Program-made: the position numbers and the translations under genes
Assembly (NCBI GenBank): GCA_018820765.1
Contig: JAHJNN010000007.1
Location: forward strand, 62,001-126,000
DNA from: Gammaproteobacteria bacterium
GTDB lineage: Bacteria; Pseudomonadota; Gammaproteobacteria; Burkholderiales; Thiobacillaceae
Length of the DNA stretch: 64,000 bases
Reading direction: 5' to 3'
Shown: piece after piece, positions 9,774 to 17,549 of the stretch
How the letters are laid out: each line of letters starts with the position of its first letter
Numbering within the stretch: the first letter of the stretch is position 1
Notes under the pieces: generated by a model
Told to the model about the DNA's origin: nothing
The model's input: the letters and a program-made list of their open reading frames with translations, nothing else
Database searches by the model: none

Positions 9774-10673
9774 TCAGGCCTGCGCCCGGGCGCGTGGACG
9801 GTCGGGCAAGAAGAATCCCAGCACCCAGTCCAGCATGAACAGGAACAACAGGCCGATGACGAACAGCATGATGCCGGCAAAGCCATGCAGGAAGCCCTGC
9901 CCCGCTTCGTCGCCCATGTGGTAGGTCACCTGGATCAGCACGATGACGCGAACGATGTTGGCGGCGAAGGCGATCGGGATGATCGCAGCCATGATGATGA
10001 GGTTGCGCGCGAGGCTGGTGCGCTCCATCAGATACAGATACAGCAGGCCCATGGCCGAGAGGCTGAACATGGAATGCAGGCCCGAACAGGCGTCGGCCAC
10101 CAGCAGCTGGTATTGCCCGATGGTGAGCACCACGCCGCTACGGGCGATGGGGTAGCCAGCGGCGTACAGCACCTGTTCGGCGATGACCGAGATGTATTGC
10201 TTGAGCGGACCGGTAACGGTGTCGACTACAAAACCCGGCAACGGCACCATGAAGATCAGGAAGAACAGTGCAAACCATAGTGCACGTGCGGCCGACAGGC
10301 CCAGGGTGATGAGCAGCACACCGAGCATCACGGGGATCTGCGAGCCGATTTCCAGTATCACGATATCCTGCGAGCGGCCCACTGCATAGGCCAACAGACC
10401 GAACACCAGCAAGACCCAGCCGGCTGCAGCCTCGCCTCGCGTGGGCGGGGCGCTGACGTCGCGCATGAACACGGCGCGCTGCTGCCAGATCAGGTACAGC
10501 GTAACAATCAGAACGATGGGGCCGTGGGCATAGTCGTCCGAATTCCAGATGCCGTGTGCCAGTGTCCAATAGGTCGGCACATACAGCACCAGCAGGCCGA
10601 GGATGATCGGCCACCAGACTTTGAGGGGTTCCAGGACGGCGAGCGCGGATGCGCGCGGGGCAAGCGTGTTCAT
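9774..10673 (-). CDS. xrtB: Exosortase B
   Basis: Exosortases are membrane transpeptidases thought to process PEP-CTERM proteins. The 299-residue protein has about eight membrane segments and all three catalytic signatures. These are Cys196 in ADACSGLHSMF, Arg242 in AFAANIVRV and His263 in FLHGFAG. The DACSGLHSMFSLSAMG form and the EpsI/EpsE/EpsF/EpsG neighbours fit the XrtB branch. The ATG at 10673 lies 4 nt after epsG; the frame allows a start at 10697 inside epsG. Four PEP-CTERM proteins encoded 9-15 kb upstream are candidate substrates. Confidence 0.92.
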   Translation of the reverse strand: MNTLAPRASALAVLEPLKVWWPIILGLLVLYVPTYWTLAHGIWNSDDYAHGPIVLIVTLYLIWQQRAVFMRDVSAPPTRGEAAAGWVLLVFGLLAYAVGRSQDIVILEIGSQIPVMLGVLLITLGLSAARALWFALFFLIFMVPLPGFVVDTVTGPLKQYISVIAEQVLYAAGYPIARSGVVLTIGQYQLLVADACSGLHSMFSLSAMGLLYLYLMERTSLARNLIIMAAIIPIAFAANIVRVIVLIQVTYHMGDEAGQGFLHGFAGIMLFVIGLLFLFMLDWVLGFFLPDRPRARAQA

Positions 10674-10677
10674 GCGT

Positions 10678-11565
10678 TCAATCCAGGACGACGGCACCGA
10701 CCACGAGCGCGCCGGAGAGGGTGATCTTTTCCTTCAGCTCGGCCAGTGGATTGACACGGCTGACGTTGCGTCGGGTAGCGATGAGCATGCCGCCGATGCG
10801 TGCCGCGACCAGCTGGAAATCCGAAGTGAGCTGCGACGGGGCAGTGTCGATCAGGATGATGTCGTAACTGGTTTCCAGCCCGGACAGCAGTGCGCCGAAC
10901 GCCGGCCGCGCCAGCAGTTCGGCCGGGTTGGGCGGCGGCGACCCGGCGGGCAACACGGACAGCGTGTGGAACGGCTTGATCGTATGCACCTGCAGCGAAG
11001 ATGCGCGCTCGGCCAGGATGTCGGACAGGCCCATGCCGTTGCCCAGGTTGAAGATGTCCTGCTGGCGTGGCTGCCGCATGTTGGCGTCGATCAGCAGCAC
11101 CTTGCGCCCCATTTGCGCAAACAGCACGGCCAGGTTGGCAGCCAGGTAGCTCGCGCCTTCGTCGGCGCGCACGCTGCCGATCGCCAGCGTCTTGCGGCCA
11201 TCCTTGAACCAGCGCAGCAGCAGTTCGGAGCGCACCGAGCGCAGCGCTTCGGCTTCCTTGCTGTAGGGTGCGGTGGCGGCGGTCAGCTCGGGGCTGAGGC
11301 TGGCTTCGGCGGCGGGAATGTAGGGGTACTCGAACTGGTGCGACAGCGCCTGCTGGATGTCGGCCTCGCTGACCAGGCCGAGCTTGAGTGCGGCTTCGCC
11401 GAAGCGCAGGTTTTCTGCCTGCTGCAGCTTGAGCACGCGCTCCATGTCCTGCGGCTTGAGCTTGCCGGCATCCTGCAGCAGCTTGCCGATATTGGCGTCG
11501 GCGCGAATGCTGGTGACCGCCTCGGCGATGCGGTCCTGCTCGCTGGTGCTTGTGAATGAATTCAT
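10678..11565 (-). CDS. epsG: EpsG-type chain-length tyrosine kinase with altered Walker A
   Basis: This 295-residue cytoplasmic protein has an N-terminal segment like the GspE N-terminal domain (residues about 20-95) and a C-terminal BY-kinase/ParA-like ATPase. Walker B is IILIDTAP (236-243) and the second Walker motif is LLIDANMRQP (157-166). The Walker A loop reads RADEGASYL (133-141), so Ala138 stands where BY-kinases have Lys or Arg. There is no C-terminal tyrosine cluster. Its partner would be the EpsF membrane protein encoded 234 bp upstream. It probably controls polymer length or export, but catalytic activity is doubtful. Confidence 0.88.
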   Translation of the reverse strand: MNSFTSTSEQDRIAEAVTSIRADANIGKLLQDAGKLKPQDMERVLKLQQAENLRFGEAALKLGLVSEADIQQALSHQFEYPYIPAAEASLSPELTAATAPYSKEAEALRSVRSELLLRWFKDGRKTLAIGSVRADEGASYLAANLAVLFAQMGRKVLLIDANMRQPRQQDIFNLGNGMGLSDILAERASSLQVHTIKPFHTLSVLPAGSPPPNPAELLARPAFGALLSGLETSYDIILIDTAPSQLTSDFQLVAARIGGMLIATRRNVSRVNPLAELKEKITLSGALVVGAVVLD

Positions 11566-11610
11566 GGGTAACCTCGGCTTATGCGGAGTGGGTCAGGTTG
11601 TTTAGGGGAT

Positions 11611-11775
11611 GTAGGAGCGCCCGCCCCCGGGCCGATGTCGTGGGGATCGCGACGGCACGAAAATCGCGGCGAGGGCGCCGCTCCCACAGAGGCGCGGTTG
11701 TAGGAGCACCCGCAAGGGACCTCGGGCCGACGGGGTGGCCACACGAAATCGCGGCGTAAACGCCGCTCCTACGGG
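11611..11775. repeat. Compound palindromic repeat, family A
   Basis: The epsF-epsG spacer contains two successive GTAGGAGC... units. The first has a GCCGATGTCG...CGACGGC core and ends in GGCGCCGCTCCCAC. The second carries GTAGGAGCACCCGCAAGGG and ends CGCCGCTCCTACGGG. No gene is visible in this 234-bp gap. The elements probably fold in the mRNA and may modulate epsG expression relative to epsF. Confidence 0.8.
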
Positions 11776-11799
11776 GATTCTCGCGCCGGATCATGACGG

Positions 11800-13188
11800 T
11801 CAGGCCACCGCGGCGCGGTTGCGGTTGAACAGGCGGCGGAGGATTTCGAGCACACGGCTGCTTCTCGTCACCTCGCCCAGGACCGGAATCCCCAGCCCGG
11901 CGACGATGTCCTGACCGGAGCGCACGCGGCGATCCAGAAGTTCGACAAGGAAACCCAAACTCACGCCGAGCAGCGTGCCGAAAAACACCGCCAGCAGCAG
12001 GTTGAACATCACGCGCGGCTTGGATGCAGCGGTGGGTGTGACGGCCGGATTCAGCACGGCGATGTCGGTCTGCGTGGACTGCGCTTCCATGCGGCTCTGG
12101 CCATAGCGCTGCAGAGCGGAGTCGTAGATGCGCTGGGCGTTTTCAAGATCGCGCGCCAGCAGGGTGGCCTCTTCGCGTTGCTGCTTCAGTTCCAGCACTT
12201 TGGCCTTTTGCCGTTCGAACGCGCCTGAGAGTTCGCCGAAGCGCTGGCGCGCCGCGCCGGCGGTGGCGCCGACCCCACGGGTGGCGGTGTTGAGTTCGTT
12301 GGCGAGCTTGGCCTTGTAGCTGTTCACCTCGGCCTGCAGGCGAATGAAATCGGGGTGGTTGGCGCCCACCCGATTGGCCAGCACGGCCAGCTGGCCTTCG
12401 CCCTGCGCCACTTGCGCCTTGAGATTCTGCACCACCGGGTTGTTGATGACCTCCGGCAGGCTGGCGCTGTTGCGCGTGCGCGAGCTGGCATCGAACGACG
12501 CCGACTGTGCAGCCACCATCTGCCCGGCCAGGTCGGCCATGCGGCGGGTTTCGACGTCGAGCCGCTCTTCGGATTCGACGATGCCCTTCTCGCGCTGATA
12601 GGCGGTGAGCTTTTGCTGCGCCTGGTCGACCTTCTCGCGCAGCTGGACGATCTGTTGGTCGAACCAGGCGGCGGTCAGCTTGGCCGGGGCCACGCGCAGG
12701 TCGAGGTTGGTCTCGATGTAGGACTTGGCGAAGGCATTGGCGACGATTGCGGCAAAGCGCGGATCGGAGCCGGTAAAGCCGATGGAAATGATGCTGGACT
12801 CGCGCGAGGGCTCGGCGCTGATTTTTTGCAGCAGCAGGTTGCCCAGCCACTGCTCGATCGTGCCCTCGCCTTGGGTCGCTTCCATGAACTGTTGACGGGT
12901 AGCGGGATTCTCCGCCAGCTTCAGGTCACGCACCACACGGCTCGCCACCTGGCTGCTGTTGATGATGTCGATCTGGGTGGCCATGTAGCCTGGGAACATC
13001 TGCGACGGCAGCAGCTGACCGGTTACCGCATCCTTGCTCTTGGAATCGATGATCAGCGTGGTGGTCGCCGTGTACTCCTTGGGCAGCAGCAGACTCACCA
13101 CCGCGGTGACGGCCACGGTGAACAGCAGCACGCCGAGGATGACCCACTTGCGGGCGTTCAGAATCAGCAGAAATTGAGTGAAGTTCAT
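11800..13188 (-). CDS. epsF: EpsF, Wzz/GumC-type chain-length determinant
   Basis: A 462-residue inner-membrane protein with transmembrane helices near both ends (WVILGVLLFTVAVTAVVSLL about 15-34, and VMFNLLLAVFFGTLLGVSLG about 405-424). Between them is a long periplasmic coiled coil, for example KVDQAQQKLTAYQREKG. This is the polysaccharide co-polymerase architecture. In Eps clusters it works with the EpsG kinase and the EpsE channel to set chain length and guide export. It starts 12 nt after epsE. The kinase is a separate protein, as is usual in exosortase-linked clusters. Confidence 0.93.
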   Translation of the reverse strand: MNFTQFLLILNARKWVILGVLLFTVAVTAVVSLLLPKEYTATTTLIIDSKSKDAVTGQLLPSQMFPGYMATQIDIINSSQVASRVVRDLKLAENPATRQQFMEATQGEGTIEQWLGNLLLQKISAEPSRESSIISIGFTGSDPRFAAIVANAFAKSYIETNLDLRVAPAKLTAAWFDQQIVQLREKVDQAQQKLTAYQREKGIVESEERLDVETRRMADLAGQMVAAQSASFDASSRTRNSASLPEVINNPVVQNLKAQVAQGEGQLAVLANRVGANHPDFIRLQAEVNSYKAKLANELNTATRGVGATAGAARQRFGELSGAFERQKAKVLELKQQREEATLLARDLENAQRIYDSALQRYGQSRMEAQSTQTDIAVLNPAVTPTAASKPRVMFNLLLAVFFGTLLGVSLGFLVELLDRRVRSGQDIVAGLGIPVLGEVTRSSRVLEILRRLFNRNRAAVA

Positions 13189-13200
13189 TGCGGCGTTCCC

Positions 13201-13995
13201 TTAGAACAGGCTTTCCTTGACGTAGATGACGTCGTCTTTTTTGACCGGGTCAGCCAGCTGGGTGTCCAGTTCCTGCATCCCACCGTTGGCGTCGCGACGC
13301 AGGATCCTGAGGCCGCGCTGGGTGCCGCGCGCGTTGACGCCGCCGCCCATCGACAAGGCCTGCACCACGCTCATGTTCTGCTCCAGGCGGAACGCGCCCG
13401 GCCGATTCACTTCGCCGTAGATGTAGAACATCGGCTGGCGTGAAACGTTGATGATGTCGCCGTCCTGCACCAGTTCGTTGCTGGCCTCGCCGCCCGGCTG
13501 GAACAGGGCGATGACGTCGATGTCACGGTATTCGGGTTTGCCGTCGCGGGTGCGCACCAGGGTGACGGTATCGGCGCCGTCAGCCGCAATGCCGCCCGCC
13601 AGCGCCAGCACATCCGTCACGCGGCTGACTTTTTCCAGCGTGAATTTGCCCGGCCGGTTCACCCGACCCAGCACCGAAATCTGCTGGCTGCGGTATTGCA
13701 CCACGTTGAGGGTGACGAAGGGCTCATTGATGAAGCCGCCCTTGCTCAGGCGCTGCGCGATTTCGGTTTCGCCCTGGGCAGGCGTGGTGCCGGCCAGTTT
13801 GACTTCGCCTATCAACGGGAAGGTGATGCTGCCGCTTTCGCCCACCCGTGCCTCGGTGGTGAGGTCGGGCTGCCCATACACCGTGATGCGCAACACATCG
13901 CCGGTGCCCATGCGGTAGTCGTTGTCCGCGCTCCATGCCGGCGCCGCCAGCAGCAATGCGCACATCATCAAAACACCATGCCACAACTTCGTCAT
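13201..13995 (-). CDS. epsE: EpsE, Wza-like polysaccharide export protein
   Basis: This 264-residue secreted protein has a signal peptide (LWHGVLMMCALLLAAPAWSA) followed by a Poly_export domain (YRMGTGDVLRITVYGQPDL). Two SLBB-type segments follow (ISVLGRVNRPGKFTLEKV and FYIYGEVNRPGAFRLEQN). It should form the periplasmic and outer-membrane conduit for the polymer. The signal peptide has no lipobox cysteine. The ATG at 13995 follows GGAGAG at 5 nt. The in-frame ATG at 14007 contains that ribosome site and is rejected. Confidence 0.93.
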   Translation of the reverse strand: MTKLWHGVLMMCALLLAAPAWSADNDYRMGTGDVLRITVYGQPDLTTEARVGESGSITFPLIGEVKLAGTTPAQGETEIAQRLSKGGFINEPFVTLNVVQYRSQQISVLGRVNRPGKFTLEKVSRVTDVLALAGGIAADGADTVTLVRTRDGKPEYRDIDVIALFQPGGEASNELVQDGDIINVSRQPMFYIYGEVNRPGAFRLEQNMSVVQALSMGGGVNARGTQRGLRILRRDANGGMQELDTQLADPVKKDDVIYVKESLF

Positions 13996-14054
13996 TGCTC
14001 TCTCCAATCGGCGGCCGCTGCACAGGCGGACCGCTTTACTGCCTCGAATTCATC

Positions 14055-14200
14055 AAGGTGCAAGTTACAAGAAGGTGCAAGTTACAAGATTCAAGTTACA
14101 AGGGAAAGCCGCCGCGCCCTGCATCCGCCCCTTCGTCCCCATCGCACCGCCATCAACACGCGCAAGCCCTACTTGAATCTTGAATCTTAAATCTTGAACG
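14055..14200. repeat. Short tandem repeats built on CAAGTTACAAG
   Basis: AAGGTGCAAGTTACAAG occurs twice in tandem at 14055-14088, followed by a third ATTCAAGTTACAAG unit. Inverted relatives (CTTGAATCTTGAATCTT) lie at 14172-14195. The 242-bp epsL-epsE gap holds no gene that I can see. The same words flank the CAAX-protease gene at about 16.3 kb, so this is a dispersed repeat type. Confidence 0.7.
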
Positions 14201-14237
14201 CAAAACCCATGCCCGCACCATCCCCGCCGTGCGGCGA

Positions 14238-15467
14238 CTAGAAATCAGCCCGCACGCTGACGAACACCGAATGAAACGTGTAATCGTTGGCGGATACGTT
14301 GGAATCCCGCCGCCCGGCCTGCAGTCCGACATCGATCGCGGCCATGCGCACCGGCGCATAGCTCAGCGAGAGCGAACCGCTCAGGGTGTCTTCGTCGCGC
14401 TGGACGAGCCCGGGTATTACCAGTCCGGTGTCGCCCTCGAAACTGCGATTGTCGAATGCGGCATTGGCACGCAGGGTGATTTTAGACGTGACCAGCCACG
14501 CCGCGCCAAGGCTGGTGCCGCTTTGGAGCTGGTAGGTGGCGTTCAGGTCATCCGAGTTCGATATCTCGCGGTAAAGCGCCCAGGTCAGCATGGTTTTTCC
14601 GGTCGGGACATAATCCGCCGAGACACGCCCCGTCACCCCGGAGAAATCGCGCTGGGACTGGGTGTCGTTCTCGCGCTGGGTATACCCGATTTTGCCACGC
14701 GCTGTCAGCTTGCCGGTGAGGTTCCAGTCGCCCAGCAGGTTGTATTCGGTCTGCGTGTAAAGGCGGTCAACATAGGTGACCGGACGATTGGGGTATTCGC
14801 CGTCCACTTGCCGCAACTGGCCGCGCAGCTTGCTGCCCTTGGGCGTGGTATAGCCCAGCGTGGCCGACACGCTGGTGTCTTCGTAATCCGATGGCGCCAG
14901 CCCCACGGTGCTGTTGGTCGAGGCGGCCGCAGCCGCCCCCACGCCCACATTCCAGCGCGGGTGGAACTGCCACTCGGCGTTGGCAAACTGGTTTTCGCGG
15001 GTGACCTGGTTGTTGATCGGCAGGCCCAGCTGATCGCTAAGGCTGCTCTGGGTGGCGCTTTCGGTTGCGCCTATCTGCCCTGACCAGTGATTGCCCAGCC
15101 GCCAGTTCCAGTTCAACTGGTAGTCGGAGCCGTCGTAATCCAGATTGGAATACCGGGAATAACGCACCAGGTTCTTGCTGGCGCTGGCGATGACGTGCTG
15201 GCGACCGGGCTGCCAGTCCACATTCAGCCCGGCGCTCAGCACACCGTACTGGTCGGACGACTGCGGCACCAAGGCCTTTTCGCTGTCGGCCAGGCGATAC
15301 AGGTTGCTGTCGTAATAATGCGTGTAGGAGACGAAGGGCCGAAAGGTGTCGCCCTCCTTCGCGTAAGCCGGCAGGCCGAACAGCGCAGCGGATGCGAGCA
15401 GGGCGAAGGCCTGGCGATACAGCCCGCCCCCCAGGAGGACCGGTGCACGAGTCCTCTGTAGGAGCAC
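14238..15467 (-). CDS. epsL: EpsL-like outer-membrane beta-barrel
   Basis: The product matches the EpsL-type barrels encoded with XrtB clusters: VSYTHYYDSNLYRLAD after the signal peptide, many alternating strands, and a terminal aromatic residue (VFVSVRADF). It probably forms an outer-membrane pore or support for polymer export. The start is uncertain. The frame is open to 15758 but enters a palindromic repeat. A GTG at 15467, inside the repeat end, would give MLLQRTRAPVLLGGG... and a plausible signal peptide ending LPAYA, about 409 residues in all. No strong ribosome site precedes it. Confidence 0.82.
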   Translation of the reverse strand: MLLQRTRAPVLLGGGLYRQAFALLASAALFGLPAYAKEGDTFRPFVSYTHYYDSNLYRLADSEKALVPQSSDQYGVLSAGLNVDWQPGRQHVIASASKNLVRYSRYSNLDYDGSDYQLNWNWRLGNHWSGQIGATESATQSSLSDQLGLPINNQVTRENQFANAEWQFHPRWNVGVGAAAAASTNSTVGLAPSDYEDTSVSATLGYTTPKGSKLRGQLRQVDGEYPNRPVTYVDRLYTQTEYNLLGDWNLTGKLTARGKIGYTQRENDTQSQRDFSGVTGRVSADYVPTGKTMLTWALYREISNSDDLNATYQLQSGTSLGAAWLVTSKITLRANAAFDNRSFEGDTGLVIPGLVQRDEDTLSGSLSLSYAPVRMAAIDVGLQAGRRDSNVSANDYTFHSVFVSVRADF

Positions 15468-15590
15468 CCGCAAGGGGTAGGCCGTGGTTGTAAAGCCGCT
15501 GAAGCGGCAACAACCACGCACCGGCGCCCTCGCCGCGATAGCTGTGCGCAGGCAATCACCACCGCATCGGGCCGGGGCGGCCCTCCTACA
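15458..15590. repeat. Palindromic repeat, family A, at the epsL 5' end
   Basis: The unit runs from TGTAGGAGCACCCGCAAGGG through GGCCGTGGTTGTAAAGCCGC and its partner to a CCTCCTACA end. It is the same composite type as at 25808-25942. Its edge overlaps the most likely epsL start codon, so insertion may have replaced the original leader. Confidence 0.8.
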
Positions 15591-15610
15591 AAGGCTGGAA
15601 ACGCGCCGTT

Positions 15611-16270
15611 TCACCAGAAGCTCCATTGCCCGGTGGCCACCACATACGCGCCGAGCAAGCCGTTGGTGACGGCATGCGCGACCATCGGCGCCCACAGGTT
15701 GCGGGTGCGAATATAGAGCCAGCCGTAGGCCAGACCGGCAATCAGGCCGGCGAACCACTGCAGGTGCTCGACGGCGAACAGCGCGCTGGCGATCAGCAGC
15801 GCCTTGAGGCCGATGCGCGCCGGATCGAGCGCCAGAAAATCGGACTGCTGCACCCAGCGCTGCACGAACGAGCGCCAGAACAACTCTTCCATGACCGGCA
15901 CCACCAGCGCGGCGCCGGCAATGCGAAAGGCCACCAGCAGCCAGTCGATCCGGCCGGCCTCATCGGTGGGGTTGTAGCCTTCGCCGACCTCGCCCATCAG
16001 CATCCAGCCGGCGTCGAGGTTGACCCACAGCACCAGCACCACAATGCCCACCCCCAACGACAGCAGCAGATGCTTCAACGGCAGGCCCCAGGATTTCAAC
16101 TCGGCGTAATGGCGCCACAGCACCGCCAGCGCCAGCGCCACCAGCCCGGCCTTCAGCGGATACAGCCAGCGCACGTCGAAAGCCGGCGCCCAGTCGGGCA
16201 ACAGGCCTTCCAGCGCAAGCAGGGCGATGTACAGCCCGAACGGCAGGCTGCGGACGAAAATGGGAGACAT
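15611..16270 (-). CDS. CPBP-family (CAAX-protease-related) membrane protein of exosortase clusters
   Basis: A 219-residue membrane protein with about seven hydrophobic segments. It has the CPBP metalloprotease motifs: EELFWRSFVQR (E-E-x3-R), FAVEHLQWFAGLIAGLAYGW (F-x3-H) and a C-terminal HAVTN. Relatives are recurrent in PEP-CTERM/exosortase loci, where a role in processing or in handling membrane substrates is suspected but unproven. I chose ATG 16270 (MSPIFVRSLPFG) over ATG 16306, because the extra residues fall in a repeat. The ribosome site is weak either way. Confidence 0.85.
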   Translation of the reverse strand: MSPIFVRSLPFGLYIALLALEGLLPDWAPAFDVRWLYPLKAGLVALALAVLWRHYAELKSWGLPLKHLLLSLGVGIVVLVLWVNLDAGWMLMGEVGEGYNPTDEAGRIDWLLVAFRIAGAALVVPVMEELFWRSFVQRWVQQSDFLALDPARIGLKALLIASALFAVEHLQWFAGLIAGLAYGWLYIRTRNLWAPMVAHAVTNGLLGAYVVATGQWSFW

Positions 16271-16281
16271 GAAATTCAGAC

Positions 16282-16376
16282 TCAAGAGACAAGTTTCAAG
16301 ATTCAAGTTGAAAGAGCGAGCGCGACTCGTAGCGCACCCGCCCCTTGCAACTTGTAACTTGCGACTTGTTACTTCA
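16282..16376. repeat. CAAGTT-type repeats flanking the CPBP gene start
   Basis: GTTTCAAGATTCAAGTTG at about 16290 and the inverted relative GCAACTTGTAACTTGCGAC at about 16347 face each other across 40 bp, between epsD and the CPBP gene. They share words with the tandem repeat at 14055-14200. Confidence 0.6.
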
Positions 16377-17334
16377 ATCCGGAGATGCCCTTGCTGATCG
16401 CGTCGGCATCAGCATCGGGGGCGGCGTCCGCAGCCGGGGCGGCAGCGGGTGCCGCAGCAGCGGCCGGTGCGGCCTCTTCCTTGCCTGCATCGGCAAATTC
16501 GCCCATGTACTCGATCTTGGCCGTCGCCTTCAGCGCATCCAGCTCGGCCTTGGCGGCCTTCTGGCGAGCATCGACCTGAAGCTTGCGAACGATTGCCGGT
16601 TTGGCCTGCTCCAGGGTCACCGGCTGTACTTGCGAATCGGCCAGCACGATCACCAGCAGGCCGTCCGGCGCATTTACCACCATGGCCTGGCCGTCGGGCA
16701 TTTTTGCCAGCTGGGGCAACATGGCCAGCGGCAACTGCTCCGCCGGTTTCACACCCTGCGAGGCTTTCACCTCATATTTTTCGGTCTTGAGCCACTCGGC
16801 AAAATCGTTCAGCGACTTCGACGCAGCAAGCTGCGTACGGATTGCCTCATGCTTATCCTTCGGCGCCTTGATCGAGATTTCCTGCAGGCGATACACCTTG
16901 CGCTTGGAAAACAGCTCTGGGTTCTGGTTGAAGTAGTCCGTCACCTCGGCGTCGGATGGCTCGGCCGGCGTGCCCAGCTTGCGGCTCATGTAGGCCTCGG
17001 CCAGAATCTGGCGGCGCGCCGCATCCATCGCCTGCACCACCGCAGGATCACGGTCGAGCCTGTCTTCCGTCGCCTTCTGCACCAGCACTTCCTGGTCGAC
17101 CAGATTCTTCACCACTCGCAGCGAAGCCGCTTTGGATTGATCCTTGTCGAGATTGGGAATGCGCTGCAACGCATAATTCACTTGATGCACCGTCAACTCG
17201 GTGCCGTTGACCTTGGCCGCCACCTGGGTCGGGGCCTTTTCCTCGGTCGCCGTTTCGTCTTTCTTGTCGCCGCAGCCTGCGGCCAGCGCAGCAGCAATCA
17301 TCAGCGGCAGATACAGCTTCCTGAAACCTTGCAT
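16369..17334 (-). CDS. epsD: EpsD-type peptidyl-prolyl cis-trans isomerase lipoprotein
   Basis: This 321-residue protein has a lipoprotein signal peptide with lipobox LAAGC (Cys21) and a SurA/PpiC-like N-terminal chaperone region. A divergent parvulin domain is centred on YRLQEISIKAP...LNDFAEWLK. It ends in a low-complexity Ala/Pro/Asp tail (about residues 285-315). EpsD-family proteins occur in exosortase-linked Eps clusters and probably assist folding of envelope proteins of the pathway. It is the first gene of the epsD-to-glycosyltransferase string on this strand. The tail is unusually Ala-rich. Confidence 0.87.
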   Translation of the reverse strand: MQGFRKLYLPLMIAAALAAGCGDKKDETATEEKAPTQVAAKVNGTELTVHQVNYALQRIPNLDKDQSKAASLRVVKNLVDQEVLVQKATEDRLDRDPAVVQAMDAARRQILAEAYMSRKLGTPAEPSDAEVTDYFNQNPELFSKRKVYRLQEISIKAPKDKHEAIRTQLAASKSLNDFAEWLKTEKYEVKASQGVKPAEQLPLAMLPQLAKMPDGQAMVVNAPDGLLVIVLADSQVQPVTLEQAKPAIVRKLQVDARQKAAKAELDALKATAKIEYMGEFADAGKEEAAPAAAAAPAAAPAADAAPDADADAISKGISGLK

Positions 17335-17504
17335 TTTTGCCCTCCTAGGGTCCGATTTATTGGAAATTATGTGGTACGAATGTTACAGCAAACACACGGC
17401 GGGATAAGCATGAGCAGGACGCGCGCCACGCACAGGCGAAACTGATTATATTTATGGGGGTGCGCGTTTTTTTATGCTCGGCCATTCTCTTTTGTGTTCG
17501 GCAT

Positions 17505-17530
17505 AAAAAAGCCGAGGATGCATCCCCGGC
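17505..17530 (-). terminator. Rho-independent terminator after the FadL-like gene
   Basis: Read on the minus strand, GCCGGGGATGCATCCTCGGC forms a 9-bp stem with one mismatch and is followed by TTTTTTATG. It lies 20 nt beyond the stop codon and separates this gene from epsD. Confidence 0.85.
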
Positions 17531-17549
17531 TTGAAGGTACAAAAACAAA

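Noticed and set aside
11611-11775. CRISPR array
   Set aside because: The repeats are palindromic, few, of unequal length and without regular spacers; no cas gene is nearby.
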